A stretch of 64,000 nucleotides of DNA from Lichina pygmaea. Its lineage: Eukaryota; Ascomycota; Lichinomycetes; Lichinales; Lichinaceae. Each line of letters starts with the position of its first letter. Within the stretch, counting starts at the first letter, position 1. Under the pieces are notes generated by a model. It saw only the letters and a program-made list of their open reading frames with translations. It had not been told where the DNA came from and made no database searches. The position numbers and the translations under genes were made by a program. Location of the stretch: assembly GCA_963422465.1 (NCBI GenBank), contig OY730173.1, forward strand, positions 1,550,001 through 1,614,000, in the 5' to 3' direction. Shown in pieces: positions 1-11,088 of this stretch.

Positions 1-294
1 GCCCGAGCGGCCGCCGCAGAGCCACAGAGGCACCGCTGCAGAGCACTGCCATGGAGCACCGGCAAGTCCAACCCAGAATCGAACGACCCTTCTCAACACC
101 TTTGACACGTCGTCGGAGTCAGCCCCGAGACTGGGATTACCGGTGCCGTACGGTACCGTAAGAATCCGACACGTACCAACCCGCTGATGAAGAGCCAAAG
201 GTCTTTGGGATGATGAGACGGACGATCATCACGTACTGTACTGGGTACGGTAGAAGATCTTCTTCGGGACTAGATCGTGGGTTGTTGGTAGATG
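1..294. other. Non-coding flank
   Basis: No gene is recognised. The stretch contains short TACGGTAC-like words near 150 and 230-250 and ends at the left copy of the target-site duplication of the first LINE fragment. Confidence 0.4.
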
Positions 295-307
295 ATCAAC
301 AGAGGTA

Positions 308-1071
308 ATTGTATTGTATTGAATTCCCTACTCCATTCTAACACTAGCTTGGCTAGATCATGCTGGGATGACTATACAGACTGGTAAGGAAACCTCTGAG
401 CTAGTAGACCAGCCCTAGGACAAGAACCTCCCCTGCGGCCCCCTAGTCGGGTGCCTTCCTACCGAATGGCTATGGAACTAGAAAGGTGACTGTAGTGCAG
501 TCAAGTGAGAGGAGGGAGCTGATCCTGGGCCCAGGAAAACCGGGGGAGAATATCTAGCCCGGGAAACCACACTGCCAGGGCGGCGGCAGCCCGGGGGCTA
601 GACGTCAGCTGCTGGGAGTCAGTAGTGGAGGTCGGCCGTCGTATCGACTGGTGCTCGCCAGAGAAGCGTGGGCCTTGTAAGACCACGTGCTTGGGAGTCT
701 CCCACTGCCATCCGCGGGGGCAGGCCGGGGACTCAAAGCCGGGGACCCGGCACCTGTGTAGGAAGGCAGCCAAGCCCATCTTGCTTGTGCGTATCTGTGT
801 CGGGATACTGATGTGCGACTTCAGGAGGCCGGCGTGAAGTCGGAGCGATGCCTTCTTGTGAGGCGTCTTGTCGGGTTTCCAGGTGCCTCCGCCTGGGTCC
901 AGGTCAATTGTGTGGCAGGGGGGTGGGGGGTCTCCGTCAAGCTGCCGCCACCAGTCCCAGCGCCACTGCTCTGCCAGTCGGTAGGCGAGCCCTAGCGACT
1001 GAGGGGGGGGAGGGGGGGCGGTGGTTACTCGGTGGGTGCGCTGGGCCTGGCCAGGGGTTGTCCGACCATGC
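308..1071 (-). mobile_element. 5'-truncated Tad-like LINE, copy A
   Basis: This is the 3' end of a non-LTR retrotransposon on the minus strand. Translated fragments match the other copies in this window: a WKPDK-type spacer, a segment corresponding to KIGLAAFLCKR, and a degenerate zinc-knuckle region with an HVV motif, followed by the PRFSWAQ-like C-terminus. The 3' end carries a short (CAATA)n tail near 308-325. A 13-base direct repeat, ATCAAYAGAGGTA with one transition, flanks the copy at 295-307 and 1072-1084 and is the likely target-site duplication. Only the last part of ORF2 and the 3' untranslated region are present, so the copy was dead on arrival. Confidence 0.8.
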
Positions 1072-1084
1072 ATCAATAGAGGTA

Positions 1085-1883
1085 GGTCTACCTTTCACGA
1101 ACAGAAAAGAACCCCTTTTTCATGAGTTGAAAATTCATGTGCTTTGGGACAAGACATTTGTACAAAGAACTGGTAAGCCGGCCGGCTAGTATGAACCGAT
1201 GTTCATCGATAACAGTCCACTCGTGTACGAGCAATGATCTTCGCATGTGAACCAGAAGGTGGGAGAGAAGAAAGACTGAGCTCGACGTGGACGAGTTTGA
1301 TTGGTGGCCTTTTTCGTTGGAAGACACTCCTTGATGCTGTGATGCATGGCTGTGGTATGATGGTAAGAAGTGCATTGGTGACATGGGAGAGAGATGGATA
1401 AGGACATGGTTGTGAGGACGATAAGAGAGTACAGCAAAAAAAGAAGCATCAGCAGTTCCTGGAGCGTCAAGATTGCTTTTCCATCTCATCTGTCCCCACT
1501 CCCCCCAGCCGCGGCGGGCTGATCCATCCGCGCTTTGGAATGCCCTTTGCGTTCGTGCTTCGGTTGTCCGAGTCGACGGCTCTTTGCCTGGTCATGGGCT
1601 TCCCGTTGGATCCGGCGCTGGCTTGGTAGTCTGCTGGCTGTCTTGGCCGACTTGGCCCCCCACCCCCAATTTTCCTTGTCATCTTGCTTGAACGAATATT
1701 TATTTCCCAGGTCTTTTTTGGATCCCGGAGGTCGGGCAGAAGATATACAGACTTTCGCGGTTGATCCCGACCCGTCTCCCTTCCCCGTCCTTCTCGTGTC
1801 GTCCCCAGTGACGATTGTACGCTTTCCGTGGCGACAGACGCCTTCCCACTCCACTCGTCCCTCCCATTTGTGCGCGAGTGGTC
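1085..1883. other. Intergenic, 3' of the DnaJ gene
   Basis: No conserved gene is seen. Open frames on both strands overlap one another and show no recognisable motif. The right half is presumably 3' untranslated sequence of the DnaJ-domain gene. Confidence 0.4.
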
Positions 1884-2917
1884 CTATCGAGCTTTCGTTT
1901 CGGCCACAGGGTCGGCCCTGGACTTTTTCGATGTGCGAGCCGTGGATTTCCTCTGGCCTTGCCCGTACTTTGCTTCCAACCTCTCCAAGAAACCCTCTGA
2001 CCGTGCTTTGGCGCGTTGCTGGATGATTTGCGCAAGGGCCGAGTGATCTTCGCCGGAGTCGGCTCGACCGCCTCTTTTGCGTTTTTGGCTGCTGCTGCTG
2101 CTGGCTTCGTCGTTCGTGCCGAAGACCCTGTCGTCGATGCCCAGCTCCTTGGCGAGCTCCCGCGCCTCTTGCTCTTCCCGCTTGGCTTTCGCCATGCGCT
2201 TCTTTTTCTTCTGCTGGGATTCTTTGACGTAGGCCTTGTAAGGGTCGACGTCGCCCGATTCGATGGCCTCGTCGATAATCTTCCGGAATCGGCTATCGTC
2301 CTCCAGAGGGTTGCTCAGCATGACTTCTTCGAAGACCATGTCCATGTCGCCATTGTTGGTCTCAAACGATGCCAGGAGATCGTCGCGTTCTTGGTCCGAG
2401 TTTTTGTAGCTTGCTCGGAACTCGGCGAGTTTCTCGGCCGAGACTACTTCGGCGAACTGTGCTCGGTAGAAGTCTGTCCAGTCAAAGTCATCCTCGTCCT
2501 CGAGAGAGGCGAGGACCGTGTCTGTTTGACCGGTTCTGTTATAGCGCGCACGACGGGCCGGCGACGAGAGGATGGCGTAGGCAAAGGCAATCTCTTGGAA
2601 TTTGATGTGCGCCTCGGCTTTTTTCACTTCGGGAACTTTGTCTGGGATGGAAGATGATTGATCAGGATACATGTGATGTAGATAGATGTATGATAGATAT
2701 CGAAGACCGCAGAGTCTGCGGATGGTGTTGTTCGTGCGGTGGGGTACGATATCTTATCAAGTCTGGGTGGGCACACACCTGGATGATGTTTGAGCGCCGC
2801 TTTTCGGTAAGCCTGTTTGACGTCCTCCTCGGTCGCGGATCCCTCCACTGCAAGAACTTTGTATGGATCGATCGACGTAGGAGGAGAGAGGTCATCGTCA
2901 GTAGGTCTGGCTGCCAT
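1884..2917 (-). CDS. DNAJC9-like J-domain protein
   Basis: This is a nuclear-type J-domain co-chaperone resembling DNAJC9, a family known to work with Hsp70 and to chaperone histones H3-H4. The start at 2917 gives MAARPTDDDL, and the J domain covers about residues 17-90. One intron (2778-2642, 137 bases) splits the aspartate codon of the HPD motif. Splicing GTGTGT to CCCAG restores HHPDK at residues 44-48, which is strong evidence for the gene model. Downstream come an acidic DEDDFDW segment, a helical stretch, a KKKKRMAKAKREEQEARE coiled region and a basic tail rich in serine, arginine and lysine. The spliced protein is 298 residues, close to the usual family length. The assignment to the DNAJC9 group rests on domain order and the charged C-terminal half; a generic J protein is the alternative. 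Confidence 0.88.
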
Positions 2918-4023
2918 GATGCTCGGCTCTTGACAGATATGAGGGAAGGGCGAGTTGACTATGGCCCAGGAAGTTGTGACGATCAAGTTGAGTGGTCGAA
3001 AGCTAGCGTGGCCGACGATCAACAGGCGGTGTAGTGAACGGTGGGATTGAGGCCGTCATGAGGGAGAGGAAGTCTTCCTGGAAATCTGATGGAGAGGCGA
3101 CGTTTATAAGGAGGGCATGCCAATGACATTAAGAGCTTGATCTGAATGCCGTTGACGAACAGCTTGGCACACGGGTTAGTGGTCTAAGGCTAGCCCGATC
3201 TGGTGTGACAGAAGCTTGAAATCACGAACATCATGGGTTTCCCTCTGCAACTCTCCTGTCAACTCCCGGATGTATTAAAAAGACGACAGGTCCGCTGTGG
3301 ACAAGACTACAGAGTACGAGTACACTTGATGCTAGACGACAGATGTCTGCTGCAAGGTCGGGTGATCAATTGTCATGGGCACGTGTTTGCGCACGGGCAC
3401 CCAGCAGAGACCTGGCATGACAGGTCCCTACAGTTGATGGCTACTCTGCGCAAGAGACGCGAACAGCTCTCGGTGCTTTCTGTGCATCTCAAGCTTTACC
3501 TGTGGGGTCTGCTCAAGTCTGAGGCTTCGTGCACAGAACTGTTGATGCTTAATAAGCAGCTGGCCATGTCATGTGACTTGACACGTTTACTCAAACTGAC
3601 TTCGGCAATAGCATTTGCAATATAATATTGACCAACGGCAATCTGCGGGGTTGGGTATCTACCTAGCGCTTCTGTAGGTATCACGTGATTCCGTGATAGG
3701 TCAAGTCCAGCTTTGCTCAGGTTTGTAAGAGGAATATGGACGGTCCATAGGTGTGGTTTGGTAAGTACTTTCCGTGAATGAAGGGCTACTAACCTATCAC
3801 ACAGCAGTAGGTGGTTTGGTAGAGCAGGTACATACGTACATACGTAGATGTTGCGGCCGCAGGGCTCAGCCTGGCTTAGTGAGTGGTGTTAGTCAGCTGG
3901 ATAGCGGGCCATATAGCCCTTGGGTCCGAGAGGGCATCAATGATCATCACCTCCTACCGGCTCAGACCAGGCCGTTGCCTTGTAGCTCCATCAGTAGATC
4001 ACTAATGAACGATGATGCCACCA
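2918..4023. other. Intergenic spacer
   Basis: No gene is supported. An open frame at 3233-3625 on the plus strand has no motif I recognise. TACGTACATACGTAG words lie at 3829-3850. Confidence 0.4.
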
Positions 4024-4048
4024 CCCCCCCCCCCCCCCCCCCCCCCCC
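4024..4048. repeat. Poly-C tract (25 C)
   Basis: An uninterrupted run of about 25 cytosines is followed directly by a run of adenines. It is one of many long G/C homopolymers in this window. Confidence 0.9.
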
Positions 4049-4129
4049 AAAAAAAATACCGCCACCTACATAGATGAAGTCCACACTCTATACAGAATAC
4101 AGAGGTACGGCAACTTATAGGTGTAGCCA

Positions 4130-4214
4130 GCCCTGCTGCTAGCGACCGTCAGAGGTTTCCTTCCTGGGGTTTACTGTTATCCCAGTATAATCTAGTCTGG
4201 CTAGCTTTAGAACC
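4130..4214 (+). mobile_element. Possible LINE 3'-UTR remnant
   Basis: The words CCCAGTATAATCTAG and CTAGCTTTAGAA resemble the plus-strand 3' untranslated region of the LINE family seen at 40340-40400. This suggests an old remnant into whose end copy B later inserted in the opposite direction. The match is short and degenerate. Confidence 0.35.
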
Positions 4215-4221
4215 GAGTAGA

Positions 4222-5034
4222 TATATGTACGTATGAGTTCCTACGCCATTCTAAAGCTAGCTAGGCTAGATTATGCTAGGAAGTCTATGAAGATGGTAAG
4301 GAAAACCTCCAAGTCACATGCTAGTCATGTGGCCTTAGGGTGAAAACCCTTCCCTGCGGCCCCTAGACGGGCGCCATCCAGTCGAGAGTCTATGAACAAG
4401 GTAAGTGACTATGGCACAGTAAATTAGGAGGGAGTTGCTCCCTAGCCCAGGAGAACTGGGGGAGAAGATCTAGGCGGAGGAACCATGTCGTGAGGACAGC
4501 GGCTGCCCGGGGGTCCCGAGGTCAATCTCTGGAAGCCAGTGGATGGGGTTGTCTGCTGTAGTTGCCATCGCTCTTGTATGAAGTGAGGGCAATCCAGAAT
4601 GACATGTTTGGCAGTCTCCCACTGTCAGCCGCAGGGGCAGCCCAGTGACTTGAAGCTGGGGACCCGGCACCTGTGATGGAAGGCAGCCAGCCCTATCTTG
4701 CCTGTGTGTATCTGGGTCAGTAGACTGCTGTGTGGCTTCAGAAGGCCGGTGTGCAGCTGCAGAGTTGCTTTGTGTGGCATCTTGTCAGGCTTCCATCCTC
4801 CTGGGTCTGGGTTCCATAAATTGCTGTTGGCACCAGAGGATGTCCTTGGCCCAGGTGTGCGATGTGGGCTCGCAGTGGGGGATTGCTGCCTCCTTCTCTA
4901 GAGTTTGGCGGTTGGTGGCCTTGAAGGCGCCGCTGACTGCACAGAGGCACTGTTGCCGAATCTTCTCTAAAGGCTCCCTGATCCATTGTCGCTTTGCTGG
5001 CTGTAGGGTGCCCTCGGGCCGCCGGGGAAGAATT
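4222..5034 (-). mobile_element. 5'-truncated Tad-like LINE, copy B
   Basis: This minus-strand LINE 3' fragment reaches further into the end of the reverse-transcriptase ORF than copy A. A fragment reads AVSGAFKATN followed by the region before the zinc knuckle, which parallels copy F at about 39390. The 3' untranslated region is alignable by eye to copies A and C. A 7-base direct repeat GAGTAGA at 4215-4221 and 5035-5041 brackets the copy and is a plausible target-site duplication. Several frame changes show it is decayed. Confidence 0.75.
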
Positions 5035-5041
5035 GAGTAGA

Positions 5042-5309
5042 AATACAATACAACTCGGTTAGACAAGTGGCTAAGAAGCAACTTGGTGAATGATAAAAGA
5101 TAGACAGATAGAATCTGAGAATCAGTACGTAGGTACAGAGTACTTCTTACAAGACAAGAGATAGTATAGTAAGAAAAGTCAGTACACACAAATTTAGTGA
5201 CAAAAACTTTAGTTGATCTGAGAATCACAAGATCACAGAATCAAAACATTCTCTCTGATAGCCTGTTCAGGACAAGCAAACAGACGAGATGAAGAAACAA
5301 ATTCATGAT
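5042..5309. other. Short AT-rich spacer
   Basis: No gene is seen. This AT-rich stretch lies between LINE copies B and C and has none of the LINE motifs. Confidence 0.4.
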
Positions 5310-5318
5310 AACAGACTT

Positions 5319-6144
5319 GATTGATTGATTGATTGATTGATTGTATTTCTACACTATTCTAGCACTAGTGTATCTAGACTATGCTGGGTTCACTATGAAA
5401 ACAGGCTAGGAAAACCTCTAGGAGTGAAAAACCTCTCCCTGCAGCACCTTGCTAGCACTATCCTATCAAGTCACTGTAGAACATGGGGGGTGGCTGACTA
5501 GTAGCCAGCTGCCAGCTACTCCTGAGCCCAGGAGAACTGGGGAAGAACACCATGGCGTAGGATCCACACTGTAAGGGCGGTGGCGGGCCGCGGGCGTGAG
5601 ATCATCACCTGGTAGTCGGTAGTGGAGGCCGTAGCGAAAAGGCTGTGGCGTGCGTGTTGCAGCTGTGGGCAGTCCATCACGACATGCCTGGCAGTCTCCC
5701 ACTGCGCCCCGCAGCTGCAGGCCGGCGTCGGGAAGTCGGGGACCCGCCGCTTGCAGAGGAAGGCTGCCAGCCCAATCTTACCTGTCCAGACTTGTATCAG
5801 GATGCTGCTCTGGGCCTTCGACAAGCCGGCGCGGAGCCGGAGAGCCGACCGGTACGGCATCTTGTCGGGCTTCCAGTTGTCGCCCCCTCCGGGATCTGGA
5901 TCTAGCAGCTGGGTTTGCGGTGGGGGCCCTCCGTGAAGCTCGTGCTATCGTTCCCAGCACCACTGTTCTGCCAGCAGGCGGGCGTGCCAAACAGTCTGTG
6001 GGGGGGGGGGGGGGGTGCCTGGCGGGGGGGTAGTGGTGAGGTGGTGGTCCGCCCACAGCGGCAGGCCAAGGCATTCCTTGGTGGATTCTAGTGCCCGCTG
6101 GGGCCAGAGAATTGATTTGGCCCAGTGGTGTCGTGCCTGGTGAC
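5319..6144 (-). mobile_element. 5'-truncated Tad-like LINE, copy C
   Basis: This minus-strand LINE fragment encodes the best preserved C-terminal zinc knuckle of the minus-strand copies: CSCGAQWETARHVVMDCP, a C-x-C-x8-H-x4-C pattern typical of fungal LINE ORF2 C-termini. The 3' end has a clear (CAAT)n tail (TGATTGATTG on the plus strand, 5319-5343). A 9-base direct repeat AACAGACTT at 5310-5318 and 6145-6153 is the target-site duplication. A G-homopolymer lies at about 6001-6014. Only about 0.8 kb of the element is present. Confidence 0.82.
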
Positions 6145-6421
6145 AACAGACTTTAGATACAGTAGAGCTAGCTATGCTTGCCCCCTAGTGTATATATCTT
6201 TGAAGACTGTGATGGACACCACAGCAGAGATAGTGTTGATTTGGGTTGGTAGGAAGAATACAACAGGTAGATAGACAGACTGATAGAGATTGGGTGGGCG
6301 ACTGAACTTGTGTGGATATAATACTAGTGGGTGGTTGAATAGATCCAGCCAGTGAACAGAGGGGTGGCCAGAGAGAAGAGAAGAGAGAATAAGAACAACA
6401 AAAGACGAGGTACAGTAGTGA

Positions 6422-8008
6422 TCATGTGGATTGTAAGAAATGTAAGTTCTTGCTGGTGCTGTCGTCTGGGTAGACATAAAAGGCGAGAGCGATGATGGCG
6501 TACCTGAGCGGAGTTTCACAGATGAAGAGTCAGTTCACTTAAGCTCAAGGTGTATGTTGGGCTTGGACATGAAAAAGTCTTCTTCTTCTCCAAGACAAAG
6601 ACTTCAAGAAAAAAAGGCACACTCACGTTCCCAACAACATGGCTCCCTCGAGGTAGTTTGACATGCCGTCCTGGAGGAGGTAGTTGACAACGACGGTCGA
6701 CAGGAAGAAGACAACAGTCTCAAAGACCTCAAAGTGCAGCGTCATGGGCTGGCCGATGATCCAGCCGAGGATGACGAGGAAGGGAGTCACGAGCAGGGCA
6801 ATCTGCAGGCTGCTGCCGAGGGCGACGCCGATGGCGAGGTCCATCTTCCACTTGCGCGCGACGATGACGGCCGTCACGTGCTCGGCCGCGTTGCCGACTA
6901 TCGGGATCAGGATCAGGCCGATGAAGGTCTTGCTGATGTGCGCCGTCTCGACCAGGGAGTCGATGCTGTCAACCAGGTACTCGGCGCACACCGACACGAC
7001 AATCGTCACGAGGACGAGCGCGAGGCCGGCGGCCCACGGACCGAGCACCTCCCCGCTGTGCTCCTCCTCTGGGGCCTCTTCGTCGCCAGTCTCGACGTTT
7101 CGGGGACCGTCGCCAGTCTCGACGTCTGGGGCACCGTCGCGCTCGTTGAAGAGGTCCCGGTGAGTGTATAACTGGAAGTAGAGGTAGAGCACGTAGAGCG
7201 TCAGCAAGATGATGGCCGTCCCGTGCGACAGAATCATGATCTGGTCGTCCAGATTACTGCTGGATTTGTGCATGGTCGCGTACAGCGTGGCCGGGATGAC
7301 CAGCGACGCCGACGCAACGGCCATCAGGGACGACATGGCCGACGCCACCGTCGTGTTGAACGTTTGTCTTTCTCTTCCTGGGCCCCATCCGCCAAAGGCG
7401 AAGCAACATCCGAGGACCTGAGGGGGCTTCGGTCAGCACGGTGGTGGTGGGGCAGAACTCTCGAATGTGCCCCTTTGACGGTGGGGGAAAGGGGCTCACC
7501 AGGAGCTCGTTGGACAAGATGCTGCCGAGCATGCTCGACTGCACTATACGAATCTCGCCGTTCTTGAGCGCGATGATGCTGACCTGTGTGCACACGAGGA
7601 TCGGTCAGCGCCGAGGACAGCCATTGAACCGGCGCAAGGGCTGCGGCGACAACGGACAATGAGCTCGATCGCGTTGCCAAAGGTGGCGTTGAGCAACCCC
7701 CCGATCGTCTGTCCCAGCTTGGCGGACAGCTCCTCCGTCGCGAAGCTCAACAACGACGCCAGCGGGATGATGGCCAAGAAGTTGAGCGTGAAGATCGTGG
7801 TCGGGTTCCATCCGGCGATGCCGGCGACGATGCCCAAGGGCACGAAGAACAGAAGCGCATTGACATAGTTGCTGAGCAGCGTGTCCCTCGTCGCGTTCCA
7901 CGTCTGCTTCATGGCGCGACGCCATGGGGGGTCGTCGTCGCTGGCCTGCGGGCGGCCGGGCGAGGACGACGGCCGGATGATCGGGGTGCGCTCATTGTCG
8001 TCGGGCAT
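6422..8008 (-). CDS. VCX1: Vacuolar Ca2+/H+ exchanger, VCX1-like
   Basis: This is a CaCA-family antiporter that would load Ca2+ into the vacuole in exchange for H+. Four exons are read: 8008-7658, 7583-7500, 7417-6627 and 6503-6422, giving 435 residues. The c-1 repeat reads GNAIELIVSIIALKNGEI across the first intron, and the c-2 repeat reads GNAAEHVTAVIVARKWKMD. An acidic DEEAPEEE loop lies between the two halves, as in the family. The last exon is only 82 bases and restores the conserved ending YAIIALAFYVYP. The first intron has an uncommon GTCCGT donor. The start at MPDDNERTP is chosen because relatives begin with a short polar head before the first membrane span. An in-frame ATG at 8122 would add 38 residues and cannot be excluded. 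Confidence 0.9.
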
Positions 8009-8371
8009 GGATACGTCACCAGAAGGTGGAGCACCATTCACAGGCTTGCGCGGTCCTGAGACGACTCGTCTTATTTTTTTTCTCACGTCGCCATCTGTAA
8101 TTCGGTGCCCTCGGTCAGTCATGCCCGAGATTGTGAAGTACCGGCCATGAACGAGCGAGCATTTCGGCCTTCTTCGGCCCTTTTTTTTTATCCTTCTCTG
8201 GAATTCGTCAAGACCATACGTAGTAAGAATTGTGTGAGGCGGAGCCTGAGGAGATGATAAGACGTGCGTATATAGCAGCAGGAAGGTGCCTCTCCACGAT
8301 GGAAGCGAGGCGCAGTCAAAAGGCACAACGTCTCTCGACATGCATGAAACGCTGGGCGAGGCTGCGGTTGC

Positions 8372-8390
8372 GGGGGGGGGGGGGGGGGGG
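8372..8390. repeat. Poly-G tract
   Basis: A run of about 19 guanines lies upstream of the VCX1-like gene. Confidence 0.9.
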
Positions 8391-9299
8391 ACAATTCTGG
8401 GACAGGGAGCTGCTTGGGGCACTTACACATCGCGGTAGCTTCGCACCGTGCCGTTGCAGGGTGATGTCGTGTTGGGAAAAAAGCTGCCGGGGCTGTCGAA
8501 CGCGGGCGTGAGAATGTTGGGATGGGGGCAGATACGCTGCGGATCGAGAATGTGGCTGTGTCGGGAGTCAGACGACGTTGAGCAAAACAGTCGGGCCTGA
8601 GCTTTTTAAGAGAAGTCCAGCTTGGCGCTTCGACAATCAAATGTGCCAAGCAAGGAAGGAGTCCTCCCAGTGCCGCGGAGCGATCGGCGGACGGTAAGCG
8701 ACTACGGAGGAGTACAGAGCCATACCTGTACGTACGTAACGGTACTGCATGTACGTAATGTACTGCTGTACTCGTACATCTCTAACTCCGTACAATCCCG
8801 ATAAACGCGCGGCTGTCTCGAACGGCTCCGAGTACCAAGGCCCAAGACTTTACGTTACGTACATACGTAGATCGACAGTATCAGGCCCCTCGCGCCCGTC
8901 CCTGCTCAAACCCCCTCGTAGTCTACCGTACTTGCGCAGAAACGTTGGGTGGGTCTCTCAGCTTATCTCATTCAAGTACGCAACCTACGAGTGCGTACTT
9001 ATTCGGTTTGATAGCAGCCACTGACTAAGCAGTCGACGTCGCCGCGTTGTGGCTACGAGTACGTAAGCAAGGAAGTATTAGGATACTCCATAATTACGGA
9101 GTACCTGTGCGTTACAGGAGTAGATTTAATCCACACTGTCTCTCTTTCTTGGCACACCAATGCCCCCACCCCGTTGGGCTGCAATCAGGACACAATTGGG
9201 TCTGCAATCATCCGCTTTTCTTCCGGATCGCCAGTCGACAGCCAGCCACAGCCACAGCCTCTTTCCTGGCCCACGCTTTACCATGCCGACAATGCCAGT

Positions 9300-9603
9300 C
9301 AAGTACGGAGTACACGTACGGAGTACATACGTACATACTGTATGTACTCCCTTACTAGTCCGGTCATTAAACGACTCGGCTGCAAAGCCTCATCGACTGT
9401 ACGGTACATGGACTTCCATCCGACAGGGTTGATGGCTGTAAGCGGCCCAGCTTGAAGGTAAGATGGATCTGACTACGTGGGCGAAAGTGGCAGTCGAGCA
9501 CTCTGCGCCGTGAACATGCAGGGACGGAGCTCATCCTTGCTGTATCTGTCAGCGCTCTGTCTTCAGTCTACGTACTCCGTACGTATGTACGTATGTACGT
9601 AAC
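9300..9603. repeat. TACGTA / TACGGAGTAC palindrome cluster
   Basis: Two dense groups at 9300-9345 and 9566-9603 contain overlapping palindromes of the types TACGTA, GTACGTAC and TACGGAGTAC. Similar words recur in the other long spacers of this window. I noticed none in the exons, but I did not count them. Confidence 0.6.
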
Positions 9604-10610
9604 ATGGTTATGCCTGTCGTAGCCTTTGGTTGATACTAGGAACATCAAAGTGGATCCTCCCACTATCAACAAACTGCTGCGGGCCATATCAGATATGTAG
9701 CACATCTAGCCACTTGCTATTCACGTATCTCGTACGGAAGTACGAAAGTACAGAGGTGAGGATATCGCAAAGCTCATCAAGTATCTACAGTACCATCCCA
9801 AGCCTACACACTTTACCCCCACGACTTATAGACCAACTGACAGGTGTCAGTGGTGGCTTTGCGTGGCAATTTGATGGCCATGGCACCAAGTAGTGCAGAT
9901 AGCTCTAGCAGATTGACCCGCCCACGCCAGACAGCACAAAGTCCCGGTCAGAGCTGCGCACATAGATACCTACTGGAGCACTACACATATACGCCAATGA
10001 AGCCTGATTGCTGGAGGTTGATAATCAAGTACCGTACATGTAGACACCGTATCAAAGAGGGACGAAAAAGAACTTCATCTATAAATGAAAAGGTGTTGAA
10101 GAGCAGGAAGAAGAAAGATGAAAAGAGTAGAGGTCTCAGATGGCTTACTGGCACAGAAATCAAGCGGACGTGACAGATCTATCCAAGCATCCATGGCCTG
10201 CATTTGTTTCATTCCCTCCGCTTTCCCTCCACGACACAAGTCCCACTCCTCTAACCAACATCGAAAACAACGGTATACCCACGGGCAAAGCACAGCCAAA
10301 GCACAAGCAAAGCACGGCCTAAGCCCCATCTTCATCGGGCTCCGCTTCTGTGTCCACCTCTGTTACTCGGACGATTGTTGAACAGGCGTGGCGAGACGTG
10401 ACAGATATCCAAAATCCGGACGGTAACAGATATCCAAGACTCAAACAGTGACAGACATCCAAGACCCAAAGAGCGACAGAAACCCAGAACCCAGATATTG
10501 CAAATCCAGCTTCACAGATCACGATCGCGAAGCCCCGCTGGGTACCGCCGAGAGTTTTGGTTAACACGCACAGAAATTCTAAAGCATGGGGTGGAGCGGG
10601 CGTGAGAAGT

Positions 10611-11057
10611 TTAGGGGAGAGAAGAGGCCGAGGAGAGAAAGAATGAAAGAAGGGGACAGGGGTGAGGGGGAGGGGAGGGCGTCATGAGAAGGTGAAAGGC
10701 TACACACGTACCTGCCGCAAAGATCAGATAACACGTGCGGGTCGCGCCGCCGTCGATCCAGTCCTGGCTGAAGTTCGATTGCGTGAAGAAGCGCCAGGAC
10801 GCGGCCGGGTCGATGAGGGCGAGGTTCGCGAAGAGAATGCCCCGCCAGCCGCCCTCGGCTTGCTCGGCCCGACCGTTGCTGAAGTACCGCTCCCATTCCT
10901 CGCGCACAAAGGTCGAGCTGCGCGTCAACGCCGTGGCGGGATGGATGGGAATCATGTGGATTCTGTTTTCTCGGCGCCAATGACAAAGAGGCAAAGGGGA
11001 ATCGAATCAGCTCTGGTCTTTCTGAGGGCCGACTGGGCAACATTTGGAGGAGGAGGG

Positions 11058-11088
<31 letters not shown>

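Larger units (their letters stand above)
8009..10318. other. Long intergenic spacer with TACGTA palindromes
   Basis: No conserved gene is seen in 2.3 kb. The stretch holds a 19-base G run at 8372-8390 and many TACGTA and GTACTCCGTAC words at 8727-8760, 8860-8872, 9300-9345 and 9560-9603. The right part is ordinary unique sequence with short meaningless open frames. Confidence 0.5.

Noticed and set aside
3233-3625. Possible 130-residue gene on the plus strand
   Set aside because: No motif, no flanking splice signals and no neighbouring context; it cannot be told from chance.
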